22,306 nt of DNA, taken from Syntrophomonas sp. UBA5314 (GTDB lineage: Bacteria > Bacillota > Syntrophomonadia > Syntrophomonadales > Syntrophomonadaceae). The DNA lies in assembly GCA_002410325.1 (NCBI GenBank), contig DHRK01000045.1, forward strand, positions 3,194 to 25,499. The letters run 5' to 3'. A program made the translations under genes and the position numbers. Shown piece by piece: positions 8,003 through 15,235 of the stretch. Positions within the stretch are counted from its first letter, which is position 1; each line of letters starts with the position of its first letter. Below the pieces are notes generated by a model. That model ran no database searches, was not told the DNA's origin, and worked only from the letters and a program-made list of their open reading frames with translations.

Positions 8003-9178
8003 TTACTTGAAGTACTCTGCGGCCAGAGCGCTAAAGGCGGGGAAGGAGTTAACGATGGTCTTTTCGTCAACGCAATAGGCCAGGCGGAAATAACCGGGAC
8101 AGGCAAAACCGCGGCCGGGGACCAGCAGCAGGTTGTATTTTAACGCCTGTCGGACGAATTCCACATCGTCGGCAATCGGGCTCTTAGGAAATAAATAGAA
8201 GGCCCCCTGCGGCTTGACACAGGAAAAACCGAGCGAGGTCAGGTGATTGTAGAGCAGGTCCCGGCGCCGCTGGTATACTGAAGTGTCCGGGTTTTCTTCC
8301 AGACAGGCACCGGCCAGCTTCTGGAACAGGGAAGGGGCATTGACAAAGCCCAGAGTGCGGTTGGCGAAGGTCAGACCTCCCACCAGGTCTTCCATATCTT
8401 CGATCCGGGGGCTTAAGGCGATGTAGCCTATTCTTTCCCCGGGCAGGGCCAGGGACTTGCTGAAGGAATTGACCACCGCGCAGTGCTGGAAGAAGTTCAT
8501 CAAATGGGGAACCCTTGCTCCTTCATAGACCAGCTTGCTGTAAGGTTCATCGGAAATCACCAGGATGGCGGTACCCAGCTCTTTCTCTTTTTGCTCCAGA
8601 ACCAGAGCCATTTTTTTCAATATCTCCGGGGGATAAATGACCCCGGTGGGGTTGTTGGGTGAATTGAGGATAATGGCCTTGGTGGCCGGGGTTATGGCTT
8701 TTTCAAGGGCTTCCGGGTCGGGCATGAAATCAGCGCCGGTGGCCACCGCTACCGGTTTGCCCCCGTGATTTTGAGTGTAAAACCCGTACTCGACAAAATA
8801 AGGGGATAGCAGGATAACCTCCTCCTGGGGGTTCAATATGGTCTTTAATACCACATTGAGGCCGCCAGCGGCTCCGCAGGTCATTATAATATGCTCGGCG
8901 GTGAAGGGAAGCCCGGTTTCCTTTTTCAACGAGGCGGCAATTTTATCCCGCACATCGGGATAACCTGCGTTGCTGGTATATTTGTGAATGCCCGGCACTT
9001 CCAGCAAGCGTTTCATTTCTTCCCGCACCGCCAGAGGCGGTTCATAATCGGGATTGCCCAGGCTGAAGTCAAACACCTTATCCGCTCCGTGAATCTGGCG
9101 AAGGCGCTCCCCCTCCTCAAACATGGCCCTTATCCAGGATGCGTTCTGGACATCGTTTTTAATCTGTTTTGAGATCAC
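8003..9178 (-). CDS. PLP-dependent class I/II aminotransferase
   Basis: This is a fold-type I aminotransferase of about 391 residues (394 from the upstream ATG). It shows SPNNPTG (about residues 176-182), the PLP-phenol-binding aspartate in SDEPYSK (about 212-218), the Schiff-base lysine Lys244 in NSFSKSLALPGERIGY, and the carboxylate-binding arginine in FRLAYCVDE near the end. It resembles the AspB-like aspartate/aromatic aminotransferases, but the amino acid substrate cannot be assigned. An ATG at 9187 directly abuts AAAGG. The in-frame GTG at 9178 lies 9 nt from it and gives MISKQIKNDVQNASWIRAMF, so GTG is preferred. The gene begins 30 nt after hisC, suggesting cotranscription, and is followed by a long inverted repeat. 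Confidence 0.9.
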   Translation of the reverse strand: MISKQIKNDVQNASWIRAMFEEGERLRQIHGADKVFDFSLGNPDYEPPLAVREEMKRLLEVPGIHKYTSNAGYPDVRDKIAASLKKETGLPFTAEHIIMTCGAAGGLNVVLKTILNPQEEVILLSPYFVEYGFYTQNHGGKPVAVATGADFMPDPEALEKAITPATKAIILNSPNNPTGVIYPPEILKKMALVLEQKEKELGTAILVISDEPYSKLVYEGARVPHLMNFFQHCAVVNSFSKSLALPGERIGYIALSPRIEDMEDLVGGLTFANRTLGFVNAPSLFQKLAGACLEENPDTSVYQRRRDLLYNHLTSLGFSCVKPQGAFYLFPKSPIADDVEFVRQALKYNLLLVPGRGFACPGYFRLAYCVDEKTIVNSFPAFSALAAEYFK

Positions 9179-9208
9179 CGGTATCATCCTTTCTTATTAA
9201 TCAAATAG

Positions 9209-10294
9209 TTACGCCTGACTATCGTACCCTGCGGCCATAACTCGGAGAGCCGCCCGGATCCGCTCCAATTGGGAGTCGGTGCCGATGCTTATACGCACAT
9301 AATCCCGCAAACGCGGCTGATCAAAGTAGCGCACCAGAATATTTTCGCCTTTTAAAGATTCATAAACCGTCCGCGACGGTAAAAAGGGGTGGCGCAATAA
9401 AACAAAATTGCCCTCCGAAGGAAGATAGATAAAGCCCATTTCACTTAAGGCTTGCTGGAAGTTTTCCCGGCTGGTTTTAATGCGCCGGGCATTGGCTTCC
9501 ATATAAGCGATGTCTTCCAGGGCGGCAATAGCCGCCACCTGGTTGAGGTAGGCGATATTGTACGAGTCTTTGGTTTTGTCCAGGGACTCGATCAGGTGGC
9601 GATGGCCGAAGGCAAAACCGACCCTGATTCCGCATAGGGAATAAGATTTGGAAAAGGTGCGCGTGACCATAAGATTGTCGTAGCGGGTGGAGAGCTTATA
9701 AACGCTGGAGGTTTCAGAGCTGAAGTCAATATAAGCTTCGTCCACCACCAGCAAACCGTTAAAAACAGCCAAAAAAGCCTCAATATCCCGGGGAGGGAGC
9801 AGCAGCCCGGTTTGAGCGTTGGGATTGGCCAGAAAAACTATTTTGGCGGGATAATCCAAAAATTGGCTCAGGTTTACCCTGAAATCTTGGTCAGTATCTA
9901 TGGACTGGTAGCGGGCCCCGTGTATTTCCGCCGCCGTCTGGTAAAAGGTATAAGTCGGATAGGGCGACAAAATCAAATCGTTCTCATCAACAAAGGTCCT
10001 GAAGATGAGGGAAATGATTTCATCCGAACCATTGGCGGCAAAGACCTGGGCCTCATCCACGTCATATACCCGGGCCAGTTGGCGGCGCAGGTCGGCACTG
10101 CGTGAATTGGGGTAGAGGCGCAGCACCTCGCTTATATTCCCGTGCAGGGCCTCAAGTACTTGCGGCGACGGGGGATAAGGATTTTCGTTGGCGTTTAGCT
10201 TGAGCACCGCTTCCGGGTTTTCGGGCTGGTACCCGGGGATGTAAGGATCAAGCCGGCTTATATGGTTCCGGGTAAGATTTCTCGGTGGGTTCAT
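9209..10294 (-). CDS. hisC: Histidinol-phosphate aminotransferase
   Basis: This 361-residue PLP enzyme matches HisC, which transaminates imidazole-acetol phosphate with glutamate in histidine synthesis. Diagnostic parts are LDPYIPGYQPE at the N-terminus, LNANENPYPPSP (about 33-44), ANPNAQTG (157-163), VVDEAYIDF and the lysine Lys216 in TRTFSKSYSLCGIRVGFAFG. The frame could start up to 13 residues earlier, but AAGGAG lies 8 nt before the ATG at 10294. No other histidine gene is nearby. It pairs instead with a second aminotransferase, so in this organism it may also serve aromatic amino acid transamination, a known side activity of some HisC proteins. Confidence 0.92.
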   Translation of the reverse strand: MNPPRNLTRNHISRLDPYIPGYQPENPEAVLKLNANENPYPPSPQVLEALHGNISEVLRLYPNSRSADLRRQLARVYDVDEAQVFAANGSDEIISLIFRTFVDENDLILSPYPTYTFYQTAAEIHGARYQSIDTDQDFRVNLSQFLDYPAKIVFLANPNAQTGLLLPPRDIEAFLAVFNGLLVVDEAYIDFSSETSSVYKLSTRYDNLMVTRTFSKSYSLCGIRVGFAFGHRHLIESLDKTKDSYNIAYLNQVAAIAALEDIAYMEANARRIKTSRENFQQALSEMGFIYLPSEGNFVLLRHPFLPSRTVYESLKGENILVRYFDQPRLRDYVRISIGTDSQLERIRAALRVMAAGYDSQA

Positions 10295-10380
10295 ATGATT
10301 GACTCCTTCCGTCATTACCATATTATCCCCCAAAGCCCTGTTTTCCTGCCCGGACGGTAAGTTTTTTCTTATTAAACGTG

Positions 10381-10956
10381 CTAAAAGCCAGAATTATGAC
10401 ATGGTGACTTAACAACGCTCTTTCGTTTATATTCCAATTCCAAGCGCGGCGGTTTATGCCCGGGTGGAGGGGTCCTGCCGGCCAGGGACAGGAGCCGGTT
10501 GTGTTCTTCGTTACCCGCCAACAACAGCCCGTAGTTGCTTAATGCCCCTTGCTGCCAGCTCCGGGCCAAATCGGTCAGATCGAACTCCAGACTGCCAGTA
10601 TACCCTGCTCTTACCGGGCAGGAGCTTTCCGGCGAAATGGAAAAGAGCGGCTGGGTAAGCCAGTTTACCGTGCTTTCCATCCAGGCCTGCCAGACCTTGT
10701 GAACCGAAACCCGTATACTACCCCGGGGGATATCATTGCGGGTAACATCCAGCTTTAAGAGCGCCCGGTCCAGAACGGAGGCCGGTCCAGGCCTGCCCGG
10801 GCTGCGGGATAGAGGAAATTGCAGCAGGCTGCGGTATACGTCACCGGCGTTTTTATAGCGGCATACGAATAAGGCAGGTTCCTGAGCGAAATTGCGATCG
10901 GAATAATATTGAGCAATATAGACGCATTTTATGGGACTGAGCTCAGTCTTGGGCAT
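10381..10956 (-). CDS. DNRLRE domain-containing protein
   Basis: This 191-residue protein has the pattern of the DNRLRE beta-sandwich family: YRSLLQFPL (about 41-49), alternating strands such as RALLKLDVT and IRVSVHKVWQAWMESTVNWL, then FDLTDLARSWQQGALSNYGLLLAG and a closing PPRLELEY. Members are usually extracellular structural or adhesin-like modules, but no signal peptide is visible here: the N-terminus MPKTELSPIKCVYIAQYYSD is not hydrophobic. GGAGAGG lies 5 nt before the ATG. It lies 86 nt upstream of hisC and faces the same way, with no evident functional link. The biochemical role is unknown. Confidence 0.75.
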   Translation of the reverse strand: MPKTELSPIKCVYIAQYYSDRNFAQEPALFVCRYKNAGDVYRSLLQFPLSRSPGRPGPASVLDRALLKLDVTRNDIPRGSIRVSVHKVWQAWMESTVNWLTQPLFSISPESSCPVRAGYTGSLEFDLTDLARSWQQGALSNYGLLLAGNEEHNRLLSLAGRTPPPGHKPPRLELEYKRKSVVKSPCHNSGF

Positions 10957-11039
10957 GAGAACCTCTCCCCGGCTGATTTTAACTTATCATACTCCTATAC
11001 AGGCGATTATGGTTCCAGTCGCAGGGGAGTAGGCGGCCG

Positions 11040-11063
11040 GGTAAAAAATATGAATTTTTTACC
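11040..11063. repeat. Perfect 10-bp AT-rich inverted repeat
   Basis: GGTAAAAAAT and ATTTTTTACC flank a 4-nt loop ATGA in the gap between the divergent DNRLRE and GGDEF genes. It may be an operator or a weak RNA hairpin. No gene depends on it clearly. Confidence 0.4.
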
Positions 11064-11139
11064 ATGATCAGGTGAAAGCATTCTCCTGGGCCGAAGTATA
11101 TTGGTTAAGCAGGCATTGACTTTTCCTCTTCTTAGGATG

Positions 11140-11194
11140 GCCGCTTTGTCCCGTTGACAGGATCAAAGGGATAAAAGCGGCTATTCTTTTATTT
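11140..11194 (+). terminator. Terminator-like hairpin in the GGDEF leader
   Basis: GCCGCTTT (11140-11147) pairs with AAAGCGGC (11174-11181). TCCC/GGGA (11149-11152/11168-11171) extends the stem, and a T-rich tail TATTCTTTTATTT follows. There is no upstream rightward gene for it to terminate, so it may be a leader attenuator of the GGDEF gene. The rest of 10957-11439 shows no gene and no riboswitch I recognise. Confidence 0.45.
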
Positions 11195-11241
11195 CCAGAC
11201 TATTTTCTCAAACAGCCGGAGAGCCTTAATAGAAGCGAGAT

Positions 11242-11268
11242 TATACTATTTAATGTAAATCTAGTATA
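11242..11268. repeat. 7-bp dyad upstream of the GGDEF gene
   Basis: TATACTA (11242-11248) and TAGTATA (11262-11268) are perfectly complementary across a 13-bp AT-rich spacer. The size and spacing suit a protein operator. No convincing -35/-10 pair was found beside it. Confidence 0.3.
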
Positions 11269-11439
11269 GTGATTTTATATGGACGGGAAAATTTGATTAA
11301 AAAGAATAACGTTTTTATCGAGAATAAATATGGAATGTTTTATAGGAAATATATGAAGATTTCCTTATATTCCGTCAAATGGTTTTATCGGATGAAGTTG
11401 GGGCGTGCCGATAATGAACTTTCCCCGGGGTGGTTGTCA

Positions 11440-12714
11440 ATGGCAAACAGACTCAAATGGTTAAAAAAGCTGCATCTAATTGACGACGGAGAAGCAGTCG
11501 GACGGGAATTGAGCTTTTACAATTTGGAGCGCATGCGCATATTTATAATTGTTATCTTGCTTCTTGAATTTCTTTTATTTCTGATCGATGATTATTTAGT
11601 CAGCCAGACCGGCGCCAACCACGGTTCAAGCTTTTTTACCGTTTTTTTACTGGTTATCCTATTTGTCGTATCGATAGCCTACCTGTTCGTCTTTGATCAA
11701 CTCGGCAAACTGCACAAAGCCAACCAGGTGAAAAACTCAACCATAAAAGCATTGCTGGTTTCTTATTTAACCCTGACCATGATCTGGGGGGCGGTTTTTA
11801 CCTTCAGTGCCAAAAACACCGGGGGAAGCCTGGCGGCCTTTTTGATAATTCTGCTTCTAGGCTCACTCTTGATGTACATGGACAGCCGGACCTTGCTAAT
11901 TCCATACCTGGCTTCAATCCTGGTTTTTATTATCGGCCACCAATTGGCCCCTCCTCCGGTTCAGGCATTGGTCAAACATTATTTGAATCTGGCTATATTT
12001 TTGGTTTTAGCCTGGTTTATTTCCAGGAACCTGTACAAGGCCTACACCCGTGAATTTAAAGCCCGCGATCTGATAGAAGTGCAAAACCGGCTTCTCAAAG
12101 AAGCCAACCAGGAGCTGCTGCAGGAAATAGTTGCCCGCGAGGAGGCGCAAAAGAACCTGGAAATAGCCAATCAGGAGCTGGTCCAACTTTCCCTGGTTGA
12201 CCAGTTGACCGGCATACCCAACCGCCGTAGTTTGGAGCTGTTCCTGAGATTTGAATGGCACCGGGGGCTCCGCGAGCAGTCCAGCATCGCCATTATTATG
12301 ATCGATATTGACCGGTTTAAAGCCTACAATGACTGCTACGGGCATGTTCAGGGCGACAAGGTGCTGGCCCGGGTGGCCGCCGCGCTTGATGGAAGCCGCC
12401 GCCGTTCAACTGACTTCGTGGCCCGCTACGGTGGAGAGGAGTTCCTCTTTACAGCTCTCAACATCGATGAAGCAGGGACCTTCACCCTGGCTGAAATGAT
12501 TCGCAAGAACGTGGAAGCTCTCCATATACAACACGATGCTTCACCGTCTTCTCCCTGGCTTACTATCAGCCTGGGAGCCCTTACTATCGTGCCTGGGTCC
12601 GTTGAGAGCTACAGTGATGCTATACATATGGCCGATCTGGCTCTCTATGATGCTAAAAGAGCCGGCGGCAACCAGACTAAAATGTATCGGTCCCCTCAGG
12701 ATACGCTTTTCTAA
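11440..12714 (+). CDS. Membrane-bound diguanylate cyclase (GGDEF domain)
   Basis: The protein should make cyclic di-GMP from two GTP at the cytoplasmic membrane. From the ATG at 11440 (424 aa) it has about six hydrophobic segments (for example IFIIVILLLEFLLFLI and FLLVILFVVSIAYLFVF). A helical linker with heptad character (NRLLKEANQELLQEIVAREE) follows, then a GGDEF domain beginning near LVDQLTGIPNRRSLELFLRF. The active-site loop is YGGEEF. Five residues before it is RSTD, an RxxD I-site, implying product inhibition. The frame is open from 11269 (481 aa), but the first 57 codons are AT-rich and unlike a family N-terminus. GGGGTGG lies 6 nt before the chosen ATG, and another ATG at 11354 is possible. 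The signal it senses is unknown. It converges with the ART-HD gene with only 31 bp between stops. Confidence 0.9.
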   Translation: MANRLKWLKKLHLIDDGEAVGRELSFYNLERMRIFIIVILLLEFLLFLIDDYLVSQTGANHGSSFFTVFLLVILFVVSIAYLFVFDQLGKLHKANQVKNSTIKALLVSYLTLTMIWGAVFTFSAKNTGGSLAAFLIILLLGSLLMYMDSRTLLIPYLASILVFIIGHQLAPPPVQALVKHYLNLAIFLVLAWFISRNLYKAYTREFKARDLIEVQNRLLKEANQELLQEIVAREEAQKNLEIANQELVQLSLVDQLTGIPNRRSLELFLRFEWHRGLREQSSIAIIMIDIDRFKAYNDCYGHVQGDKVLARVAAALDGSRRRSTDFVARYGGEEFLFTALNIDEAGTFTLAEMIRKNVEALHIQHDASPSSPWLTISLGALTIVPGSVESYSDAIHMADLALYDAKRAGGNQTKMYRSPQDTLF

Positions 12715-12745
12715 AAAAGAGGCATCCAGTACTCTGTTAACGGTT

Positions 12746-14071
12746 TTACACCAGATCGGGGAAGTCGAGAAGCTGACGGGTCATGAGCAAGAGCTCCCAG
12801 GACTCGGGAAGGCGCAATTGCCTGGCATCCAAATCCATGATCCTGACCCGGTCCAGGCCATCCGCATCCTTGAACACCTTGAAAAGATGCAAGGCCCGCT
12901 CTCTGTCGATATCCGGCCACTGGCCAAGCAGTCTCATACCCTGCTGATCATCCATACAGTGGGTTTCAATCAGAAACCGCACCAGGCTCTTTTCCTGGTC
13001 GGGAACTTGAAATAAATTCAATTCTTCCGCTTTCTCATAACTGGCCTTCCCGTGCTCCGGATCAAAGTTGTCATTGCTGCGCCCGATGTCGTGATACAAA
13101 GCGGTCTCGGCCAGGATCTTAAGGTCATTAAGGTCCGAGTTGGTAAGCCGCCCCAGCAGCAAAACCATTAAGAGTACGTTGCGGGTATGGGCCAGACCGT
13201 GGATGCCGGTCGGTCTATAGAATATTTCGTGCTTGATTCGGGCGGCATAATCCCTATACAGGGACCATACCCCTTCCGATTTCATCTTCTTAATATAATA
13301 AGAAGCGGAGTGAAAGGTGATTTCTTCAACATCCTTCACCGCGCCGGGGAACACCACTATCTCGTATTCCTTTTTCCAGGGTATAAAAGCCTGCACCTGG
13401 TCCAGGGGTATCCGGGTCTTGAAAACCCGGCCCTTCTTTTGCAAGCGGGTGGCGTAATAAATGGCCGTATTGACATCCAGGGTCCAGGAAAAGGCTTCAT
13501 GAACTGAATGCAGGCTGTGTATGCTGCCGTGATAAACAGTTAATCCGCCGGGAGCGGCCTTCAGGGGGAGGCGTTTTTGCTTAAGGCTTTCTATAAATTC
13601 GGCCGGAAAGGTGTTGAGCCGCCAATCACAGCGGGCGTACAGGCGCCAGAAGATACTGCTTCTCTGCTCGGAAGGAATGGCCTGGAAATATTTAATGTAC
13701 ATAAGGAGGGCCAGACGGGTATCGAGCAGGGCAAAAAAGGTTTTATAATCAAGCGCGGCCAGCGCGGCGTCCAATTTGGCCCGGGCCAGTTTAATGCTGT
13801 CAAGCACTCCGTATTTGATCAGCGTTTCGGCGGTAAATCTGGGAAAATCGACTATCAAATAGTCTTTAAAGAAGCAAAAGGGCGCCAGGGGATTATAGTG
13901 ATTGTAGTAAAAATCATGGGTGCTGAAATCGGCCTCAGCCAGGTAGTCGGCGCTTTCCTGATAATGAAATCTCCCCCGTCTATCGCCCATGAGACGGGCC
14001 TCTTCAAGGGGGGCCAGGCTGTCCACGAAAAAGACTTCCGGATGACCGCGCAATACATCGTTAAGATTCAC
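12746..14071 (-). CDS. Putative ADP-ribosyltransferase-like / HD hydrolase fusion protein
   Basis: This 441-residue soluble protein has no signal peptide or membrane segment. The C-terminal third is an HD domain: HGLAHTRNVLL (His291/295), ALYHDIGRSND (His327-Asp328) and a final DADGLDR (Asp402/404), enough for a metal site. The middle (about 177-245) reads VYHGS, then FSWTLDVNTAIYYATR, then IPLDQVQAFIPW and KEYEIVVFPG. This order (HG or RG on strand 1, SWTxD with aromatic-A, closing E-x-E) is that of ADP-ribosyltransferase-like folds. That part is my pattern reading, not a confirmed match. Residues 1-170 resemble nothing I know. The start is GTG at 14071, with AAGGAG 9 nt upstream; the overlapping ATG is followed at once by a stop. 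The substrate is unknown; a nucleotide, NAD-derived signal or modified macromolecule is conceivable. Confidence 0.85.
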   Translation of the reverse strand: MNLNDVLRGHPEVFFVDSLAPLEEARLMGDRRGRFHYQESADYLAEADFSTHDFYYNHYNPLAPFCFFKDYLIVDFPRFTAETLIKYGVLDSIKLARAKLDAALAALDYKTFFALLDTRLALLMYIKYFQAIPSEQRSSIFWRLYARCDWRLNTFPAEFIESLKQKRLPLKAAPGGLTVYHGSIHSLHSVHEAFSWTLDVNTAIYYATRLQKKGRVFKTRIPLDQVQAFIPWKKEYEIVVFPGAVKDVEEITFHSASYYIKKMKSEGVWSLYRDYAARIKHEIFYRPTGIHGLAHTRNVLLMVLLLGRLTNSDLNDLKILAETALYHDIGRSNDNFDPEHGKASYEKAEELNLFQVPDQEKSLVRFLIETHCMDDQQGMRLLGQWPDIDRERALHLFKVFKDADGLDRVRIMDLDARQLRLPESWELLLMTRQLLDFPDLV

Positions 14072-14397
14072 ATGGAGTCGCTCCTTTTAAACAGGCCGGG
14101 ATGCTGCTCTTCTGTCTATATATTAACAGGATAAACCTGGCCAACCAAATAGGCATCTTAGCATCAGGAATGCTTGAGAAAACTTTCTTTTGCTCCCTTG
14201 CTGCAAGAAGAAGACGCGCTTTGGAACGCACAAACCCGGTAATAATGATATTTAAAGGCATATACCGATAAGCTAGGGTAGAGAGCAAGCCCCGGGGAGA
14301 AAAACGAAATGCCCTACTCCCTGTTTTACAGGCGGAGAGCCTGTGCTAAACTATTATGGTAGAAAAAAGATACTGCCAGCCAGGCTGCATTTATATT
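14072..14397. other. Gene-free stretch with mutually exclusive hairpins
   Basis: No convincing gene is seen upstream of the ART-HD start. At 14320-14344 two stems compete for the same bases: CCTGT-TTT-ACAGG (14320-14332) and ACAGGC-GGAGA-GCCTGT (14328-14344). This could be a small switch or chance. Short frames here have no Shine-Dalgarno sequence or recognisable composition. Confidence 0.35.
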
Positions 14398-14609
14398 AGT
14401 ACTCTGTTAATCCTAATTCTATTATTATCGTCGGTTAAATTTTCGCATGACTGCGTTGTCGTCAATCGGAATACGTCCAGTATTACTCATTCCTTGACGC
14501 CCATGGACGGGCTAATGCAGCGGTGCCAGGACGGCAAGGAGCTGCCCGCCTTGTCCTGCAAAAATTTTCCTCGACGAGTAATACACAGAATTAGGATTAA
14601 CAGAGTACT
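14398..14609. mobile_element. 212-bp palindromic element (MITE-like)
   Basis: The ends are perfect 23-bp inverted repeats (14398-14420 and 14587-14609), starting AGTACTCTGTTAATCC and ending in its complement. Pairing continues imperfectly inward to about 14447/14557, through TCGTCG/CGACGA, AAATTTT/AAAATTT and GCA/TGC. That leaves a 109-nt centre. No open frame of quality lies inside. The outermost AGTACT is self-complementary, so it could be a 6-bp target duplication flanking CTGTTAATCC termini, or part of the repeat. A TA target is also possible. The first 13 bases recur at 12728-12740. Best read as a non-autonomous miniature transposable element; an alternative is a long-hairpin RNA. Confidence 0.6.
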
Positions 14610-14716
14610 TGGAATTCTCCAACCGGTCTTACCCTTTTTACCCACAATTAATCGTCTTATCCAAGGGGTATCTTTGGCCTATTTTAAGGAGTCCGGCGGG
14701 GCAGCGTCTAAGCGCA

Positions 14717-14751
14717 GCCTTGAAGAATGAAGGCGTCCCCCGGAGCGGGGA
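14717..14751 (+). other. Tandem hairpins upstream of the cupin gene
   Basis: GCCTT/AAGGC (14717-14721/14730-14734) is followed at once by TCCCC/GGGGA (14736-14740/14747-14751). The tail TGTTAATATATTTT is AT-rich but not a T-run. They may end transcription from upstream or structure the cupin leader. No good promoter was found between 14610 and 14787. Confidence 0.3.
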
Positions 14752-14787
14752 TGTTAATATATTTTGAAACCAGAAAGGAAGTAAAAG

Positions 14788-15105
14788 ATGAACCTGTTTG
14801 ACCTACCTCCCTTGAAGCCGGATGAGGAGATCTACGAAGACTTGATTCCTGATCGGGGGGTTCAGATTGAGCGTATAATATCGGCCGGGCAGGCCTCACC
14901 GCCGGGTTTTTGGTACGAACAGAACCGCGATGAATGGGTGGTTTTGCTGCAAGGCCAGGCAGTTATGGCCTGGGGCGACGGGTATTCGCAGTTTATGGAG
15001 CCCGGGGACTGGCTGTTGATTCCGGCCGGTGAACGGCACCGGGTGGAGTGGACCTCCCACGAACCCCCCTGTATCTGGCTGGCCGTTCACGGCAAGCTCA
15101 CCTGA
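14788..15105 (+). CDS. Small cupin-domain protein
   Basis: This 105-residue single-domain protein has both cupin motifs in condensed form: an N-terminal strand pattern with EWVVLLQGQAVM and then GDWLLIPAGERHRVEW, followed by a closing strand PPCIWLAVHG. The second motif retains the histidine expected to bind metal, but the first motif has lost the usual His-x-His, so metal binding is uncertain. AAGGA lies 8 nt before the ATG. It stands alone between the palindromic element and the TetR operon. Possible roles are a sugar isomerase-like enzyme, a metal-dependent dioxygenase or a small binding protein; none can be chosen. Confidence 0.8.
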   Translation: MNLFDLPPLKPDEEIYEDLIPDRGVQIERIISAGQASPPGFWYEQNRDEWVVLLQGQAVMAWGDGYSQFMEPGDWLLIPAGERHRVEWTSHEPPCIWLAVHGKLT

Positions 15106-15146
15106 GCGGATAAACCGGCAGCCTGTATACAATAGAATACAGCTCC

Positions 15147-15175
15147 AAATACCTTGACACCAGTTCAAGGTATTT
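15147..15175. promoter_or_regulatory. 11-bp inverted repeat: probable TetR operator and/or cupin terminator
   Basis: AAATACCTTGA (15147-15157) and TCAAGGTATTT (15165-15175) are perfect complements around 7 nt. The repeat overlaps the -35 box and spacer of the efflux-operon promoter, where an autoregulatory TetR dimer would bind. It also lies 42 nt after the cupin stop and is followed by TTATT, so as RNA it could act as an intrinsic terminator. Both roles may hold. Confidence 0.65.
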
Positions 15176-15182
15176 TTATTAT
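15154..15182 (+). promoter_or_regulatory. Sigma-70 promoter of the tetR-hlyD-MFS operon
   Basis: TTGACA (15154-15159, perfect) and TATTAT (15177-15182, 5 of 6) are exactly 17 bp apart. Transcription would begin near 15189, giving a leader of about 47 nt before the regulator start. The element is embedded in the inverted repeat at 15147-15175. Confidence 0.8.
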
Positions 15183-15235
15183 TGAACCAATGGGTCGAAA
15201 AACTGAACTGATTAGTCGGAAAATGGGTGAATAAT

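Noticed and set aside
12711..12745. Terminator between the convergent GGDEF and ART-HD genes
   Set aside because: A T6 run exists in the leftward direction, but the only stem before it is 4 bp (AGAG/CTCT), too weak to call.
14061..14288. A 75-residue leftward frame ahead of the ART-HD gene
   Set aside because: It overlaps the ART-HD start and its ribosome site in another frame and shows no motif.
14356..14730. A 124-residue rightward frame with a hydrophobic N-terminus
   Set aside because: It runs through both arms of the palindromic element, has no Shine-Dalgarno sequence and no family resemblance; the hydrophobic stretch comes from the AT-rich arm.
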